A stretch of DNA of 64,000 bases from Labia minor (taxonomy: Eukaryota; Arthropoda; Insecta; Dermaptera; Spongiphoridae): NCBI GenBank assembly GCA_963082975.1, contig OY720345.1, positions 31,380,611 to 31,444,610 of the forward strand, read 5' to 3'. The first letter of the stretch is position 1. Each line of letters opens with the position of its first letter. This document shows, piece by piece, positions 1 to 10,869 of the stretch. The notes below the pieces were generated by a model that saw nothing but the letters and a program-made list of their open reading frames with translations, did no database searches and was not told where the DNA came from. The translations under genes were made by a program, and so were the position numbers.

Positions 1-45
1 GGATGGTTTGCGCGATTTAAACATCGTACTGGTTTACATTTAAAA
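1..45 (+). CDS. partial exon, zinc-finger-like, cut by window edge
   Basis: Read in frame 1 this gives WFARFKHRTGLHLK, which resembles the second half of a C2H2 finger (F, L, H spacing), and it is followed at 46 by a consensus donor GTGAGT. The Cys half would lie outside the window. Splicing this donor to the acceptor ending at 259 does not keep frame with the gene starting at 289. A weaker GT at 50 would. It may be an upstream exon of that gene or the end of another zinc-finger gene. Confidence 0.35.
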
Positions 46-288
46 GTGAGTGTTCTTTAATATTCATAATAATGGTATATATATACATTTAAAATATATA
101 TATACGGAAGTCGAGAAGGAAATTTTTCTTTATTTTTCTTTTTGGGTCATTGCTTTTTTTATTAAATGAAATGATTACAAATGGAAATTTTTTTTTTAAT
201 TTTTATGAGCTTATACATTATTTAAATATATTTTATAATCTATTTTATTTATTTTACAGATGTTAAAAATAAAAAATATAGCAAAAAT

Positions 289-978
289 ATGAAAAAATTA
301 AAGAAAAAACAAGATTTATTCTGTGACTATTGTTTTCGAAATTTTACCCATTCGGGCCATTATTTGGAACATCTCAGAACCCATACGGGAGAGAGGCCTT
401 TTGAATGTCGATATTGTAAAAAAAATTACAATCGTAAAAGTCATTTAAAAAGACATATTGCCGATTTACATGAAAAACAAAAAGTATATGAATGTAATAT
501 TTGTTTTAAAGTTTTTAATAGACAATCTAATTTAGATTCTCATAAACAAATTCATACAAATATTAAATCTTATTTATGTTCTATTTGCGATCGATCATTT
601 CGACATAAAAAATCATTGGAATATCATTTGAAAGCTCATATCGGCGATAAACCATTTTCATGTGCAATATGTCAGATGTCATTTATCAACAAAGGAAATC
701 TTTCTGTACATTTAAAAACTCATTCAGAAGAAAAACCATATACTTGTTTAATATGTTCGAAAGAATTTCGTCAAAGTGGGAGTTTAAAATCCCATTTAAG
801 ACTTCATACAGGTGATTTGCCATTTGAATGTCACATATGTTTAAATAAATTTAATAAGAAATCTGCATTAGAAATTCATTTGCGAATGCATAATGGTGAG
901 AAACCTTTTATATGTGAAATATGCAATAAATCGTATCGTAAAAAATCGCATTTAAATCGTCATTTAAAAAGTCATTAG
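289..978 (+). CDS. C2H2 zinc-finger protein, eight fingers
   Basis: A 229-residue protein made almost entirely of C2H2 zinc fingers, expected to bind DNA in the nucleus. Eight fingers are visible, at residues 12-32, 40-61, 69-89, 97-117, 125-145, 153-173, 181-201 and 209-229. Most have Cys-x2-Cys and His-x3-His, finger 2 has His-x4-His, and TGERPF / GEKPF-like linkers join several. The stop follows the last zinc-binding His directly, so there is no C-terminal tail. No BTB, ZAD or KRAB domain is present in this exon. A consensus acceptor (pyrimidine stretch ending AG at 258-259) lies just upstream and the frame stays open from there, so an upstream coding exon is possible and the ATG at 289 is only the first Met. 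It is a paralogue-like neighbour of the genes at 3777 and 10210. Target and orthology are not recognisable. Confidence 0.88.
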   Translation: MKKLKKKQDLFCDYCFRNFTHSGHYLEHLRTHTGERPFECRYCKKNYNRKSHLKRHIADLHEKQKVYECNICFKVFNRQSNLDSHKQIHTNIKSYLCSICDRSFRHKKSLEYHLKAHIGDKPFSCAICQMSFINKGNLSVHLKTHSEEKPYTCLICSKEFRQSGSLKSHLRLHTGDLPFECHICLNKFNKKSALEIHLRMHNGEKPFICEICNKSYRKKSHLNRHLKSH

Positions 979-2338
979 TCATATCCGCCTGGAACGTGGA
1001 AAAAAATATTGTGAAATTAGAAAAGATATTGATAATTCTTCATTAATCCTACTAAAATTTTTCTTTAAAAATTCTAATATTTTTTTTTAACTTAATGTAG
1101 AAAACTTAAATCGAACTATACTAATATTTTTCTTATATTAAGAAGTTTTACAAATAAACAAGTTTTACTTATATTCAAATAAGAAAATAAATAAAATCAT
1201 CATTAAATAATCTTTGTCACATAGACGAATAAGAATTAGAAAAATATATTTAAAATCAATATTAAGTAATATAAACAAATCACATTCTTATTCTATTACG
1301 TTATATGTAATTTAATTAGAATTAACTAGAATAAAATTAAAATTCATTTAAGGTTATAGATCTTTTAAGAAAATTATATTTATTTAACTTTTGTTTCTAT
1401 TTCTAAAGTTATTAAATTGTAATTTTGAGTATGAAAAATCAAAAAGAAAATTACATATTATTTTGTATATACTAAATGCTATTTACATATCATTAAAAAT
1501 AAAATATATATATCTATCTCTGGTGCTAGTGAATAACCCTAATAATCCCTTCCTATTCTAAAGTACCAGCATCTAATTCCTGTCTTTTTTCAATTCCCAT
1601 ATATACCTTAATATTGTTAGCTTACCACATATTAGGTCTACGTCGTGATCTCCCTATAAACAAAATTCTCTACTCATTCATTCGAGCCACTTGTCCATCG
1701 TAACCTCTATTTTAAATCTAATTTTACATATTTAATAATAATATAGTTTCATACCGTAATTAATAAATTCCTTTTTCCTCCTTGTCTATATTATTCATAA
1801 TATAAGATTAGAATACTTATTTAATCGAAAATAAAGATAAAATTCTTAGAATTTATAAATATTGAATTTGCAATTGGTATTTATATACTAAATGACAATT
1901 CTAATACTTTAGAAATAATTACATATAATTAACACTTTCCTGATTTAAGGATGTAAAAAGAAAATAAATATACATAACACATCTTATAGAAAAATAGCCC
2001 AAAGATACAATATTCTACATACAAAGCTGAAATACACAAATAGTATTATGATTCCGAGTAAAATCCAAAATAGTTGAAATTGACTTCAAGGTGGGTAACA
2101 AAAAACGTCCATAAAATAAATAAATATATATATATATATTTAAAGAAAACCTGTTAGTCGATTGGGTCATCACTTAGACCTTAGTACAAAGGAAGAATTG
2201 AAAAACATCAAAATTTTGGCTGAAAAAATTATAAAATAATATCTATTTGGATTAAATATAGAAGATTATTTATATTATCGGAAACAAAATATCAGTGATA
2301 TTTCTAGTAAATATAAAAGTTAGAGAGAAAAGGTGCTA
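979..2338. other. A+T-rich intergenic sequence
   Basis: No open frame of note and no terminal repeats. There are short AT-rich runs, and a slightly more mixed patch near 1515-1720 that matches nothing I recognise. Confidence 0.5.
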
Positions 2339-2839
2339 CGAGGGCAGGTCAATAAGTCCGTGACTTTTTGAATTTCCCGTCTCTTAAATGAAATGGCAAC
2401 ACTACTGTCAGCAGGTAACATTAGCTGACTCCTGTAGAAATTTGAACCAGATGGTTATTTTAGTTTTGGTTTGACATCCATTAATAAAATACTCATGATT
2501 TGAGAAGAAAATAGAAAAAGTGAATTTCCATGAAAATCCATGAATTGGGATACGAATTGTTCCCTCATCCCTCCTATTCTCCAAATTTATCCCCGAGTGA
2601 CTATTTCTTGTTTCTAAACCTGAAGAAATGGCTCGGCGAAAAGGGATTTGACTCCTACAATGAAATCAACTCACAAACAAATTTATTTTGATGTCCTCGG
2701 CCAATCTTATTTTTTTGGAAGGGATAAAAAAAATTTGAAGTATATAGAGCTCAAAGGAGACTACGTTGTAAAATAAAATAATTTTTTATCAAAAAACTTG
2801 TTTCATTCAAAAAGTCACGGACTTGCTGACCTGCCCTCG
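2339..2839 (+). mobile_element. internally deleted mariner with intact TIRs
   Basis: The terminal inverted repeats begin CGAGGGCAGGTCAATAAGTC and end in the near-complement (AAGTCACGGACTTGCTGACC then TGCCCTCG). Both ends are flanked by TA, as expected for Tc1/mariner. The right half keeps decayed transposase with the mariner D3 region (YSPNLSPSDYFLFLNLKKW). The N-terminal HTH and first two catalytic Asp are deleted. About 501 bp, non-autonomous. Confidence 0.85.
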
Positions 2840-3776
2840 TATCTCCTGCATTCGATCAAAATCTAGTAAAGCCCGTCTTCACCATTTTTCCAGATTCATA
2901 GCATTTTTACAAAATATGTTGAGAAAAACAAGAAATGAACTTTCTGTTGATTTATAAAAAGTGTCTAAGTTATGAAGTTTTTACGAGAATGACAGAAATT
3001 ATGTATTTGCAAAGGTAATGTTGGATAACAATATTAGATAAAATAAGAAAGTTGAGAGATCTCTAAGGAAATGATTACAGATGCGGAGACAAATGTCTTC
3101 AGAACGATTTCAGGAGATAAAAGAATAAAGATTAGTGAAGAAATCGGCCTCTTGGTCAAAATAATAATAATTATTGACATGAATTTGATTGATATTTCAA
3201 AAATATTTTTTCGCCAATGATTCCTTAAATGTAATGACTAATATTCTAATCCTTAATTTAATTAATCATTATGTATTTTCATTAAAAACATTTTTTTGAC
3301 CAATTGCAAGTTATTATTTAATGCTAATTTGGAAGCAATATTGACAATATTTGAATAGCTTAAGAAAACTAAAATGTAAAATATAAGTTAATATCAGGAT
3401 TGACAAGTAGATTGGAATAGGGAGATAAGAAGTTATCTAGAAAAAAAATGCGAACTTTGAAAGGAATCTCAGATAAAATAATTATAAAAATATTATTTTA
3501 AAAAACTTATTTTAAATATAATTTTATTATAAAATATATTTTGTATTTATATTACAGTCTCAGAACAACTAATATAATATTGAATATATATTATATATTA
3601 TTTAAACAAATAAATATAAATAGAATATATAGAATATCCTATCTACTGCTATCCCGCATGCACCCCAGTAGATCGGATAATTAACAACAACAACCCCTCC
3701 CTCCCATTCCCTTAGTCATTTTTCAAAATTCCATTATTCCAGATTTATTTATGCATTAATATTATTCATTTAGGTA
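2840..3776. other. A+T-rich intergenic sequence
   Basis: No gene seen. A small GC-richer patch near 3640-3720 lies in the 3' flank of the minus-strand zinc-finger gene. Confidence 0.5.
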
Positions 3777-4484
3777 TTATATTATATTCATTGAATTATT
3801 TAATAAATTCGTTTCAGCAATTTTCTGAAGCAATGAATATTCTTCTGGATGTAAATGTCGAATGTGACGATCTAATGTAAATTTTTCGCCAAATGACCGT
3901 GAACATACTTGGCAGATAAAATTCCTTTCTTTGAAATGTACCCCTTTGACATGTTTATTTAATACAGATTGACGTGTGAAACCTTTTTTACAAATTTCAC
4001 ATTGAAATGGCCGTTCGCCTGTATGCAAACGAAAATGCAATTCTAAGTATGAGCTTTCTCCAAAGGATAATGAACAAATTTTACATTTATATAAACGATC
4101 ATTTTTATGTCTAGATTTTTTATGAACATCAAGGCCATTTTTTCGTGCAAATGTTTTGTTACATTCATCACATTTATATGGTCGATCTTCAGAATGTGTA
4201 ACTAAATGTTTCAATAGATTACATTTTTCAGCAAATGATTTCATACAAATATCACAATTGAAATTCTTTTCCATTCTATGTATTGTTTTAATATGTTTAT
4301 CAAGATCACCTTTTTGTGTGAATTTCTTATTACATTCAGAACATTCAAATGGCCTCTCGCCTGTATGTACTCGCATATGTTGCTTAAATTGACTCATAAA
4401 TGAAAATTCCCGTAAACATAAATCACATGTCAATAATTTCTTTTTCTTTTTAACTTCAATTACCAATTTTTTATTTGTATTCAT
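3777..4484 (-). CDS. C2H2 zinc-finger protein, seven fingers
   Basis: A 235-residue protein with seven C2H2 fingers at residues 20-40, 48-69, 77-97, 105-125, 134-154, 162-183 and 191-212, a basic lysine-rich N-terminus (residues 5-17) that could serve as a nuclear localisation signal, and a 23-residue tail without a known motif. Linkers include two TGERPF copies typical of DNA-binding arrays. The single frame is uninterrupted and starts at the first Met. It is on the opposite strand to the flanking zinc-finger genes at 289 and 10210, and its finger sequences differ enough that this is not a recent duplicate. Predicted nuclear DNA-binding factor. Specificity cannot be read off here. Confidence 0.88.
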   Translation of the reverse strand: MNTNKKLVIEVKKKKKLLTCDLCLREFSFMSQFKQHMRVHTGERPFECSECNKKFTQKGDLDKHIKTIHRMEKNFNCDICMKSFAEKCNLLKHLVTHSEDRPYKCDECNKTFARKNGLDVHKKSRHKNDRLYKCKICSLSFGESSYLELHFRLHTGERPFQCEICKKGFTRQSVLNKHVKGVHFKERNFICQVCSRSFGEKFTLDRHIRHLHPEEYSLLQKIAETNLLNNSMNII

Positions 4485-6231
4485 ATCTTTATTTTAATAT
4501 AATATGTTATTATATGCATATACATACTATAAATAAAACTTTATATATAATTTTAATCAATTTTCTTCATTTTATTTGCTAGAAAAGAAGAAATATCTTT
4601 TAAATATATTTAATTTTAATATGGATATTAAAATGTCAACTTATGATCTAGATTTATAATAATTTTTAATAATATTAAATTAAATATATTATAAAATTAA
4701 TAATCATAATAAATACATACCTTTAGGAAAAACACATTTAATGTTAAATATAAACTATAATTTTAACTTGCTTTAAATTAAAGGGTATTATTATGATTAT
4801 TAATAAAATTATTTTTAATTTATTATTGAATATTATTAATGTAGAAATATGTTTGTTATTGCTTATGATATATATTCGATCCATCAGATGGCGAACATCT
4901 CCCACCGGGAATATTTAGAAATATTTAATATTTTAGTTTTTATATTTACTTCATTCGTATATTTAAAGTGTAAAATAAAATCTTATTATATACAATTTTA
5001 CTATTATATACATATATATAAAGTTTATGAAATAATGTGTATCAAGTTAGATTTTCCATTTGGAATCGAAAATTTATAATTTGAGAAAAAACAACTAATA
5101 CTTTTGAGGCCTTTCACAAACAAGTCTCGTTAAGATTTTAAAAATAATTTGTAAAGATTTTAGTTAAATTATTAGTATTATATTATTAAAAGTATAACCA
5201 TTGAAAATATATTTATATTTTTGACACCACCAAAAATAAAGTTGCCTTCATGCATTTCTGATATTTTTTACGCTTTTGTGAGTAAATTCCAGGGAGGTGG
5301 TAAATTCGGAAAATTGTTTCCATTTCAATTCTTTTTTGAAAAATGAGCAAAAAAACTTAAGAAATTTACGATTTCCAAAAATATTTAAAGATTATTTCAA
5401 ATAAAAAATATTATAGTTACTTACAAATGTTAGAAAATTTGATTCACTGTTTCTTCACGCACCTCCACAGAGCCTAACTTTGTCCTTTATACGCTTTTTA
5501 TTAACTTCACTTTTCTGTCTGTTTGTAATGTTCAAAATTTGTAATTTGTTTTTAACCCACTTCTAGTTGAACGATTTCGCAAAAATTTGAAACGTATTTT
5601 GAAAGTCGATGACACTGCAAAGATCAAAAAGAAATATTTTGAATTTTTCTAATATACGGATTTTTAAAATTTGTGAATTTAATTATATTTACTTAAAGAA
5701 AAAGAACTCAGTGCCACATACAATGTAATATTTTATATATTATATACATTTTCTATACAATATTCTTGTGTTCTGTGATTCCGAAAAGGACTCGGTGCCG
5801 CATAGTACACGGTAGTATGCAGATCCGATTATTTATTTGGATATAAAACCAACATTTCTGAATAAAGCATAATTGATTGTTGAATTCTTAGTTCTATCTA
5901 TCTCCCAATTGCTCCCAATAAATAATTTTTAACTGAACTAAAAATTCTCCAATTTTTTCCTTTGGTTCTTCTTAGCCCCGCAGTGGCACTAAAAACAATG
6001 TTTCAAAAGTTAACATTAGTGTCCGAGACTGATAATGATGGTCTGTGCTTTAGATGGGAAGATCCTAGTGGAAAGGGAAAGGTTGGCTTTGTACCAACAT
6101 TTAGGAAAAATGTTTAAAACAATTAAAAAATTGAAATAATTATTTTTAATTTTTTATAAACATTTCAACTTTATAATTTTTTTATTTAATTAAGAGGGTA
6201 TCGATATTCAGCCTTAATTTATATATATATA
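4485..6231. other. A+T-rich intergenic sequence with weak repeat traces
   Basis: No supported gene. Around 5830-5960 there are traces of a short motif (TTTATATCCAAATAAATAAT in either strand) that recurs at 16.1, 21.7 and 22.9 kb. A 40-codon open stretch at about 5998-6117 has no recognisable product. Confidence 0.45.
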
Positions 6232-6479
6232 CCAGCTGGTCAGAGCGCCTTCGGCGCTCTTCACAGCTGGACGGGGGCTCCGCCCCCTGTACCCCCGAGT
6301 GGTACATCGTATTTGGTTAAAAGTAGTAAAAGGTTTTCATCCATTTTGTTTCAATCATTATATTACATAAAACATTCATTTCTTTTTGTGTTCTTATTTA
6401 AAATATATTTTAATTTAATCAGTAAATTAATTATATATATTATTATTGTATATGTTATATCTATCTATTTATATAATTC

Positions 6480-6845
6480 AAAGATACTCGAAAGTTCTTG
6501 GCCACATTTCTCCAAATGTCCCTATCCTGAGCCCTTGTCCCATCTCTCTTACGTCCCTTCCTATACGTCCATGGTCTTTACTGCATGATAACAGGCGTTT
6601 CCCGAATGATACCTCCATTTAAATTCTTCTCAAATATTATTATCCTTCGTGATTACATTCAATTTTTCTATATATTCAAATTTTACATTTTCTATATTAA
6701 TTAATACTGTTCCTCTTTGTCACTAAATATTTTTTCTTATCATTATTAATTTCAAACCTCCATGAATTTTTCCTCGCTATCTGTAATTGCAATTGGCGAA
6801 TCTCTTATAATATTTAAGACGTCTGCTTAGCCTAACTTTTCAATT
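6480..6845 (-). pseudogene. LINE reverse-transcriptase fragment
   Basis: A degenerate translation on the minus strand keeps the region after the RT palm motif (LNIIRDSPIAITDSEEK, then VITKDNN), then the GNACYHA stretch. It aligns by eye to the better copy at 33.5-34.5 kb, but most of the stretch between GNACYHA and the C-terminus is missing. Several frameshifts; not functional. Confidence 0.6.
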
Positions 6846-6849
6846 TTTT

Positions 6850-7012
6850 TGTTTAATTGCATTTCGAGTGATTTTTTCCCAATTTGTGTAATCACATACT
6901 CACAACATGCAACATATAATTGGCCGTGGGAAAAACATGGGGATTGCAAATGAACTCCGCAGCACTTGAGTGTCTGGCCCTGAGCTTTGTTGATAGTATG
7001 TTTGTTTCCTTA
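6850..7012 (-). pseudogene. Helitron helicase fragment (Pif1 motifs V-VI)
   Basis: The minus-strand translation contains [11 protein letters not shown], then [11 protein letters not shown]. These match the C-terminal Pif1-like helicase motifs of Helitron Rep/helicase proteins (usually followed by SRV, here changed to CEYV). Only about 50 codons remain, with no Rep nuclease domain nearby. It is joined directly to the RT fragment on its 3' side. Confidence 0.75.
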
Positions 7013-7060
7013 GAACCTTTACCTCCACAAAACATACCCACATTGCACTTTTATAATATA

Positions 7061-7386
7061 TACCGGGACCCTGAGCCTTGGCTCGGTACTTAAGTTAAAA
7101 AAATGATTCATTATTATTGGATTTGGCTGGTAATATTAATACCTGGGACACCGAGCTCTCGCTCTACCCTTTGAAAAATATTGATATACAATTCTTTAAT
7201 TATTTATTACAATTATTAAATGTTACACATTTGCATCAATCTGATTAAAATGAATGAACTTGTGCTCCTCAATAATACATAAATATATAATAAATACATA
7301 TATTTTTTTTCTATAGTGTTTTTTTGATAAACTGTTTAGCGCCCCAAGTGGTTATAAAACAAACAATTTTAGCTAGTATAATAAGA
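7061..7386 (-). mobile_element. Helitron-like family C, short copy
   Basis: On the minus strand it starts TCTTATTATACTAGC and ends with a GC-rich hairpin followed by GGTCCCGGTA. The same two termini bound copies at 40.5-41.4, 42.7-42.96 and 50.4-51.5 kb. An internal hairpin ending GTGTCCCAGGTA at about 7165 looks like an older 3' end. No coding sequence. Confidence 0.6.
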
Positions 7387-8339
7387 TTAATCCAAGTAAT
7401 ATCGTCTATTTCTATTCGACACTATTTTCACTCCTTATGGTAGCGGCCCAGTCGATGATGTTATATGGACCGTTAATTAACCATTAACCATTCACCGAAT
7501 CGCCATTCAAATAATAACATACAAACAGAAAAGTAGGCGTGTTGATATAAAATATATATCTGTGACACCGAACTATCACTCGACCCTTTAACCAATTTAT
7601 ACAATTTATTTTTATATACTTTAAAAATATTATAATTTTTTAATTATTTATTATAATTGTTAAATGGAATTTCTAAAAATGACCCATTAAAAATTTGTTT
7701 CTTAAAATGTTTCAAAATAATTCAAAGAATATTTTGTTTATAATTTTATTTTTTTAATATTTTATTTATAAAACACGAAAACATTTAAAATTATATGAAT
7801 AATTGATCTCATAATTGGATTTTCATTTTCAATTGACGATTTGTGTGAATTCATAAAATATTAAAAAAAAACTTTTAAAACTTTTTAAATTATTTTCAAG
7901 TAAGTATATAAGAATATAAGATTTATTATGGGTGAATTCAAAATGTATGAAGGGACACATAGATATAACATTTACAATAATAATATATATAATTAATTTA
8001 CTGATTAAATTAAAATGTATTAAAAGTAAGAACACAAAAACAAATAAATGTTTTATCTAATATATACTAATGGAATATTTAGTATATAATAATTTATAAT
8101 ATTTACCGGAGTATAATAAATTGATAACGACATTTAATTCTCCTACTATATATCGAATCGAATATAAAGATAAATCTTCTTTTAAACGTTGTGTGAAACA
8201 ATTTCAAATAATTTAAATGTATATCTATTAATGAAATTAAAAAATCAAATATATGAATATAATATAAATATTTTTAATTTTATTTTAAGAATAGATATAT
8301 ATATCTCACAGGCGGTGGTTGTGACGTCACATATATACA
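7387..8339. repeat. repeat-derived A+T-rich sequence
   Basis: 7395-7560 matches the reverse complement of 42.0-42.14 kb in parts (ATAACATCATCGACTGGGCC region), and 7562-7740 matches the reverse complement of 41.79-41.98 kb, including a decayed hairpin before GTGTC. 7829-8035 is A+T-rich with no product. Confidence 0.5.
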
Positions 8340-8551
8340 TTTAAATTTAGAAGAAAAAAACTAATAAAGATGTAGTTTTCCTGAGATGTGATCAATAAAA
8401 CTCAATTTTTCTTTATAAATACTATCTCTGGTGTGAATTTCAAAAAAATCGTTAGAGTGGTTTTTGAGAACAAAGAAACAAACAGAGAAACAAACAATTT
8501 TTACTCTCATAAGAAGATAAGATAAGATAAGATAAGATAAGATAAGATATA
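8340..8551 (-). mobile_element. family C 5' part with pentanucleotide tract
   Basis: Reverse complement of the 5' region of Helitron-like family C (TTCTCAAAAACCACTCTAAC, then TTTATTGATCACATCTC). Its terminal ATCTTATC motif has expanded into about seven GATAA repeats at 8515-8549. Confidence 0.55.
8515..8549. repeat. (GATAA)n pentanucleotide microsatellite
   Basis: About seven uninterrupted GATAA units. They probably arose from the TATCTTATC terminus of the adjoining family C element. Confidence 0.85.
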
Positions 8552-9360
8552 TAAATATAATATATATATACATATATATATATATAAATAGATAAATATT
8601 AACAATTAAATAAATACATTAATAACAGAATTATTCAACATAATATATATTAACAATTAAATTTTAATATAGATTTCTTATAACTATTTTATATTTTAAA
8701 TTAATAATTTAAAATAGGATTTATAATATTGGATTTTAGGAAATTTTTTTTTATATAATATTGGCAATTCTCACAATTGACAATGTTTTATATTGATGGT
8801 GTGTGGGATGTTCTTTTGTTTGTGGTCTAAAATCTTATAAATACAAATGACTTAAAAGTGATTTTTTACAAATTTTTATTCAAATATAATTCTAATATGA
8901 ATATATTTTATATTTATTTTAAAAACATAACTCATTTAGATATATCTTTCTTTAAGAGTGGTGTAAGAAATTTAATTTTTTTAAATCTTATCTATTGTTT
9001 GTAACAATTATAGGTAAAACTACCTTCTTATTCTAATGTTCATATATAAATCCTAAAATCTACTAATACGTTTAATCTAATTTTTTTAGTGATAGATTTG
9101 TAAAGGGTTACTGACAACATATTTTATTAACTTAACCCCGAAAAAAGATTTTTTATCAAATTTCACCAATTTATTTTAATCTATATGGTAATTATTAATT
9201 TATTTATATCTTATATTCCCATTTTTTTTATTTCTATAAACTGACCTTATTATTTTTTTGCTAATATATAATAATTTATTTAATCAAATCAATTAATTTT
9301 AATGTTATTTCATTTTCATTTAGTAGTGCTATACATTAATATTTTATTCCAGATGTTCTG
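8552..9360. other. A+T-rich intergenic sequence
   Basis: No gene or structured repeat seen. Confidence 0.45.
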
Positions 9361-9884
9361 GTGGTAATTATTCAAATTAATCTTTATGTCATGGATTTGG
9401 ATAAAACTTTACCAGTTGGTTCTTTTGTTAATTCCAAATAAACTTTTCTTGTGCAATTTTTATAGGTCGTTTCCAGTTTACGGGATAAAATAACAGGTTA
9501 TGTACGTCGAAATGTGCCATTAAGTCATGTTTTATTAACTAATTCACTAATTATTCACATATTCCTAATTTTCATTTTTTTTTGGTTCGATTTAGATATA
9601 GGGAAATTATTTAATTAATTAATTTTTTAATTTTTCTATATCCAATCCGATCTGAAAAAAAATCGGAAATTAGTGGAGCTCTCTGCTGGACAAATTAATA
9701 AAACATGGTAGCTAAATAGAATAACAAAGGATTTATATGCAAATTTTAATAATTTTTATTCCGTAAATTAGAAGCGATCCACAAATATTGCATAAGAAAA
9801 GTTTATTTGGAACTAAAAAAGGAACCCAATGGTCAAGTTTTATCCAAATCCATGTCATAAAGACTAATTTGAATAATTACCATA
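9361..9884. repeat. inverted repeat, about 100-bp arms
   Basis: 9361-9465 and the reverse complement of 9790-9884 are nearly identical; both contain TTTATGACATGGATTTGG or a one-base variant. The spacer of about 320 bp has no recognised coding content. Either a MITE with long arms or an inverted local duplication; no clear target duplication. Confidence 0.65.
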
Positions 9885-10209
9885 TATTTTTCAAATAATG
9901 AAATACATAGGGAGACCATATTATCTAAAAACGGGACGGTGTTTTTAAATGTAGGGAAGGGGAGTCTACTATAACCTATATGCATAATATACATAAAGGC
10001 ATACAACAAATGGTTCAATTACTCTCAATTCTCAATTTCTCAAATAGTATGTATTCATAAAAAATGTAAGATATATATGGTCACCCTAAATATACCTTAT
10101 TTTAAGTAATCAAGTAAAATTGAAATAATAAAGTATTTTCTTTTTAGAATATTTCTACGTGAAAATAGTAATAATTTTGAGTCTTCAATACTTCAAAATA
10201 TAACTCATA

Positions 10210-10821
10210 ATGTCTAATTCAGATTATTATTGTGAAATTTGTTTTCGTGGATTTCTACGTTCGAGTAACTTTTTAAAACATATGCGAATACATACAGGTG
10301 AAAAACCATATTCATGTAAATTTTGTAATAGAGAGTTTAATCAAAAGAGCTCAATGAATCGACATGTACGTAATGTACATGAATTACCTAAAAAATTCAA
10401 ATGTGAAATCTGCGAATTATCATTTGATCACCAAATAATACTGCAACAACATTTACGAGAGCATTTTAAATGTTTAATTTGTTTAAAATTATTTGATACA
10501 CAAGATCAAATTAAATTACATTTAAAAGAACATCCTATTGAAAAATTATACAGATGTCCAATTTGTTTAGTTATAGTTAAAAAAACACATTTTCGCAAAC
10601 ATGTAAAAAAAAGTAATCATCTAAATGAAATGCAAATATACACATGTAATGTATGTTTGAGAGTTTTTAAAAGTAAGAAATATTATGAAACTCATATTGT
10701 CTCTCATCGCAATAATTTTATTTGCAAAATATGTAGTCAATGCTTTGTTAGCCAATCCATACTTGATAACCATATGGAAAGTTTTCATAAAGAAATTGAA
10801 ATTGTTACATTAGAAACATAA
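10210..10821 (+). CDS. C2H2 zinc-finger protein, six to seven fingers
   Basis: A 203-residue protein. Canonical C2H2 fingers lie at residues 8-28, 36-57, 65-85, 88-108, 146-166 and 172-193. The stretch C116-C119 with H131/H137 is an irregular fifth finger lacking the usual aromatic and spacing. Only the first linker is the conserved TGEKPY; the others are divergent, and finger 4 follows finger 3 almost without a linker, so DNA contact by the whole array is less certain than for the gene at 289. Starts at the first Met and ends in a short acidic tail (KEIEIVTLET). Third member of the local zinc-finger cluster, on the plus strand and 5.7 kb from the second. Predicted nuclear protein, partner unknown. 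Confidence 0.85.
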   Translation: MSNSDYYCEICFRGFLRSSNFLKHMRIHTGEKPYSCKFCNREFNQKSSMNRHVRNVHELPKKFKCEICELSFDHQIILQQHLREHFKCLICLKLFDTQDQIKLHLKEHPIEKLYRCPICLVIVKKTHFRKHVKKSNHLNEMQIYTCNVCLRVFKSKKYYETHIVSHRNNFICKICSQCFVSQSILDNHMESFHKEIEIVTLET

Positions 10822-10869
10822 TTATTATAATAAATAATATTTCAAAAAAATCAAATTTTTTTTCTGAAC

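Larger units (their letters stand above)
6232..7012 (-). mobile_element. Helitron 3' part: helicase remnant, RT fragment, hairpin terminus
   Basis: Read on the minus strand, a Helitron Pif1-type helicase fragment (7012-6850) is followed by a LINE reverse-transcriptase fragment (about 6845-6480), then a GGGGGC/GCCCCC hairpin near 6265-6300, then hairpin AGAGCGCCGAAGGCGCTCT and a CTGG end next to T. The last structure is the canonical Helitron 3' end (hairpin, about 6-10 nt, CTRR before T). The same hairpin pair and RT neighbour recur at 16.2, 34.7 and 63.1 kb. Confidence 0.7.

Noticed and set aside
1515..1720. possible LINE fragment on the minus strand
   Set aside because: A few codons look RT-tail-like, but no motif is convincing.
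4156..4392. 78-codon open frame on the plus strand
   Set aside because: Antisense shadow of the minus-strand zinc-finger gene at 3777-4484.
5998..6117. 40-codon open stretch starting MFQKLTLVSE
   Set aside because: Too short, with no homology I recognise and no splice signals supporting it.
9833..10018. 61-codon minus-strand frame
   Set aside because: Overlaps an inverted-repeat arm; no domain and no conserved composition.
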